33,342 nt of DNA from Bacteroides sp. UBA1317 (GTDB taxonomy: Bacteria > Bacteroidota > Bacteroidia > Bacteroidales > Bacteroidaceae). The notes under the pieces were generated by a model, which did no database searches, was not told the DNA's origin, and saw nothing but the letters and a program-made list of their open reading frames with translations. How positions within the stretch are numbered: position 1 is the stretch's first letter; every line of letters starts with the position of its first letter. Shown piece by piece: positions 31,407 through 33,342 of this stretch. The position numbers were made by a program, and so were the translations under genes. Where the stretch lies: the NCBI GenBank assembly GCA_002307035.1, contig DBTL01000141.1:1-33342 (forward strand), written 5' to 3'.

Positions 31407-31817
31407 ATGAGCCAATTTGAAAGTAGTGTGAAGGTAATTCCTTACGGTCAACAGCAAGTCTATGCTAAACTTTCAGATCTTAACAATCTGGAGACGGTTA
31501 AAAATAGTATTCCTGCTGATAAAGTAAAAAATATGAGCTTCGATGCTGATACTTTGAGCTTTAATGTAGCTCCTGTAGGGAGTATAACATTGAAAATTGT
31601 AGAGCGAGAACCTTATGGATCCATAAAGTTTGAAACCACTCAGTCTCCTATGCCTTTCAATATGTGCATACAATTGGTGGATGCTGGAGAGATGGAATGT
31701 AAAATGAAACTTACAGTTAGTATGGACATCAACCCTTTCATGAAAGGAATGATCCAGAAACCTCTGCAAGAAGGTCTTGAGAAGATGGCCGATATGCTTG
31801 CGTTGATACAATATTAA
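31407..31817 (+). CDS. SRPBCC (START-like) family protein
   Basis: The 136 residues look like a SRPBCC/polyketide-cyclase-like fold: an early VKVIPYGQQQVYAKLSDLNNLE segment, central beta strands, and a long C-terminal helix MKGMIQKPLQEGLEKMADML. These proteins hold a hydrophobic ligand in a deep pocket. Neither ligand nor pathway can be inferred here. It is 29 nt before argH and likely co-transcribed, though arginine synthesis is not an obvious partner. Confidence 0.75.
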   Translation: MSQFESSVKVIPYGQQQVYAKLSDLNNLETVKNSIPADKVKNMSFDADTLSFNVAPVGSITLKIVEREPYGSIKFETTQSPMPFNMCIQLVDAGEMECKMKLTVSMDINPFMKGMIQKPLQEGLEKMADMLALIQY

Positions 31818-31846
31818 TAGTAAATTTAGATAGCTGCAAAATAGTT

Positions 31847-33187
31847 ATGGTACAGAAACTTTGGGAAAAATCGGTCCAGGTTAACAAGGAGATTGAACGG
31901 TTTACTGTAGGTCGCGATCGTGAAATGGATCTTTATCTGGCGAAGCACGATGTGCTCGGCTCTATGGCGCATATCACAATGCTTGAAAGTATAGGTCTGC
32001 TAACTAAAGACGAACTAACAATATTGCTTGCCGAATTGAAAGTAATATATGCAACAGCTGAGCAAGGCGACTTTACGATTGAAGACGGAGTGGAAGATGT
32101 GCATTCGCAAGTAGAATTAATGCTAACGCGTACTTTGGGCGATGTGGGGAAGAAAATTCATAGTGGCCGTTCGCGTAATGATCAGGTGCTACTCGATTTA
32201 AAACTATTTACTCGTGCACAAATCAAGGAAATTGCCGACATGGTAGAGCAGCTTTTTCATGTACTCATATCTCAGAGTGAGAAGTATAAAGAAGTGTTGA
32301 TGCCGGGTTACACGCATTTGCAAATAGCGATGCCTTCTTCTTTTGGATTGTGGTTTGGTGCTTATGCAGAAAGTTTGATTGATGATATGATGTTTTTACA
32401 GGCTGCTTTTCGTATGTGTAACCGTAACCCATTGGGCTCAGCTGCCGGATACGGTTCTTCTTTTCCTTTGGATAGGACAATGACTACTCGTTTGCTTGGT
32501 TTTGATTCGCTAAATTATAATGTAGTGTATGCGCAGATGGGGCGTGGCAAGATGGAGCGAAACGTTGCTTTCTCGTTAGCAAGTATTGCAGGAACTATTT
32601 CTAAACTAGCCTTTGATGCTTGTTTGTTCAACAGTCAGAACTTTAGTTTTGTGAAGTTACCCGATGAATGCACTACCGGTTCAAGTATCATGCCGCATAA
32701 GAAAAACCCCGATGTATTTGAACTGACTCGTGCCAAATGTAATAAGCTACAATCTCTTCCACAGCAGATTATGATGATTGCCAATAATTTGCCTTCAGGT
32801 TATTTTCGTGATTTACAGATAATCAAGGAGGTTTTTTTGCCTGCTTTTCAAGAATTGAAAGATTGTCTGCAGATGACCACGTATATTATGAACGAGATAC
32901 GTGTCAATGAGCATATCCTGGATGATGATCGTTATTTACTTATTTTTAGTGTAGAAGAGGTAAATCGCTTGGCGCGGGAAGGTATGCCTTTTCGTGATGC
33001 CTATAAGAAGGTAGGGCTAGATATTGAATCGGGCCAGTTTGCGCATAGCAAGGAAGTGCATCATACACATGAAGGTAGTATTGGCAATCTGTGCAATGAT
33101 AAAATTTCGACGTTGATGCAACATGTATTGGAAGGTTTCAATTTTGAAACGATGGAGATTGCTGAACGCAATCTGCTTGGAAGGTAA
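31847..33187 (+). CDS. argH: Argininosuccinate lyase
   Basis: ArgH splits argininosuccinate into arginine and fumarate, the last step of arginine synthesis. The 446 residues belong to the fumarase/aspartase superfamily: DVHSQVE, SGRSRNDQVLLDLKL, the catalytic TH pair in PGYTHLQIAMP (T157, H158), and the signature loop GSSIMPHKKNPDVFE with the catalytic Ser near S280. It complements argF' in this window; the other arg genes are elsewhere. Confidence 0.96.
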   Translation: MVQKLWEKSVQVNKEIERFTVGRDREMDLYLAKHDVLGSMAHITMLESIGLLTKDELTILLAELKVIYATAEQGDFTIEDGVEDVHSQVELMLTRTLGDVGKKIHSGRSRNDQVLLDLKLFTRAQIKEIADMVEQLFHVLISQSEKYKEVLMPGYTHLQIAMPSSFGLWFGAYAESLIDDMMFLQAAFRMCNRNPLGSAAGYGSSFPLDRTMTTRLLGFDSLNYNVVYAQMGRGKMERNVAFSLASIAGTISKLAFDACLFNSQNFSFVKLPDECTTGSSIMPHKKNPDVFELTRAKCNKLQSLPQQIMMIANNLPSGYFRDLQIIKEVFLPAFQELKDCLQMTTYIMNEIRVNEHILDDDRYLLIFSVEEVNRLAREGMPFRDAYKKVGLDIESGQFAHSKEVHHTHEGSIGNLCNDKISTLMQHVLEGFNFETMEIAERNLLGR

Positions 33188-33276
33188 TTGCTAGCTATCT
33201 TGTGGTACGCACTTCTCGTAAAAAGGCTGATGGCGATTTTTTCTAGTCATGAGAGTGTAACTTTCAGTTGGAAAAA

Positions 33277-33308
33277 TTTGGCAGATATCTGAAAACTGCT
33301 TATCTTTG
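33277..33308 (+). promoter_or_regulatory. tRNA gene promoter
   Basis: TTTG (33277-33280) and TATCTTTG (33301-33308) are separated by 20 nt; both match the Bacteroides consensus exactly. The tRNA 5' end follows 16 nt after the -7 box. Confidence 0.82.
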
Positions 33309-33324
33309 CACCCGTTGAAAAAAT

Positions 33325-33342
33325 GCGAAAGTAGCTCAGTTG
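33325..33342 (+). tRNA. 5' end of a tRNA gene, cut by window edge
   Basis: GCGAAAGTAGCTCAGTTG has a 7-nt acceptor strand (GCGAAAG), then TAGCTCAGTTG, the standard D-arm/A-box start. Only 18 nt are present, so the anticodon is not visible. A GCG-AAAG acceptor fits tRNA-Gly among others, but this is a guess. Confidence 0.75.

Noticed and set aside
33188..33276. Terminator after argH
   Set aside because: AAAAAGGC...GCGATTTTTT near 33219-33243 gives only a weak, interrupted stem; not convincing.

Overview
The window looks like a chromosomal core segment from a member of the genus Bacteroides (phylum Bacteroidota). Four things point there. Many genes are preceded by the Bacteroides-type -7 box TAnnTTTG, and four have a fair -33 element 19-20 nt upstream. 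There is an N-succinylornithine-type carbamoyltransferase with Pro at residue 90. There is a uppS-bamA-ompH-ompH cluster, and a NigD-like lipoprotein with an acidic stretch after its lipobox cysteine. I cannot name the species. I see no transposon, prophage, CRISPR array or defence island. The window carries 36 protein genes (one cut by the left edge) and the first bases of a tRNA at the right edge.

Layout. 1-1152 is the end of a TldE/PmbA-type gene, closed by a bidirectional terminator. 1254-4290 (minus) is a four-gene group: lrgA, lrgB, a DUF2156 protein and a GNAT acetyltransferase. It diverges from pta-ackA (4675-6900, plus), the phosphotransacetylase/acetate kinase pair that makes ATP from acetyl-CoA. 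A perfect palindrome sits at the pta promoter. A secreted alkaline phosphatase follows (7195-8595), then a repeat-rich gap and a very long terminator hairpin. 8918-12411 (minus) holds lpxH, a MIP18/SufT-like gene, radC, a family 2 glycosyltransferase and efp.

rpmH (12612, shorter than typical ORF cut-offs) diverges from efp, and each has a good promoter. 12908-17841 (plus) is a tightly packed set: a membrane PASTA protein, RluD-type pseudouridine synthase, D-Ala-D-Ala ligase, a PlsB/PlsC-like acyltransferase, a NigD-like lipoprotein and a rhodanese lipoprotein. Three of its junctions overlap by 1-4 nt. 17993-21333 (minus) is proB-proA-argF', joining proline synthesis to a step of the succinylated arginine route. 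A 457-nt gap follows.

21791-27501 (minus) holds a DUF2007 gene, murI, and the envelope cluster uppS-bamA-ompH-ompH, which makes the C55 lipid carrier and the outer-membrane protein insertion machinery with two Skp-like chaperones. Next come an unrecognised membrane-anchored protein and ribD (minus), then prmC-recX, pyrE, an SRPBCC protein and argH (plus), and a tRNA start.

Most of the window is conserved housekeeping and I did not find a convincing new multi-gene system. The items most worth following are regulatory: two perfect inverted repeats with 6-nt spacers (before pta and before the DUF2007 gene), a 14-bp palindrome before uppS, and two intergenic repeat structures. Among proteins, the LrgAB/Pta-AckA pairing, the unknown 144-residue protein, the kinase-less PASTA protein and the acyltransferase with an HX5D active-site variant stand out.
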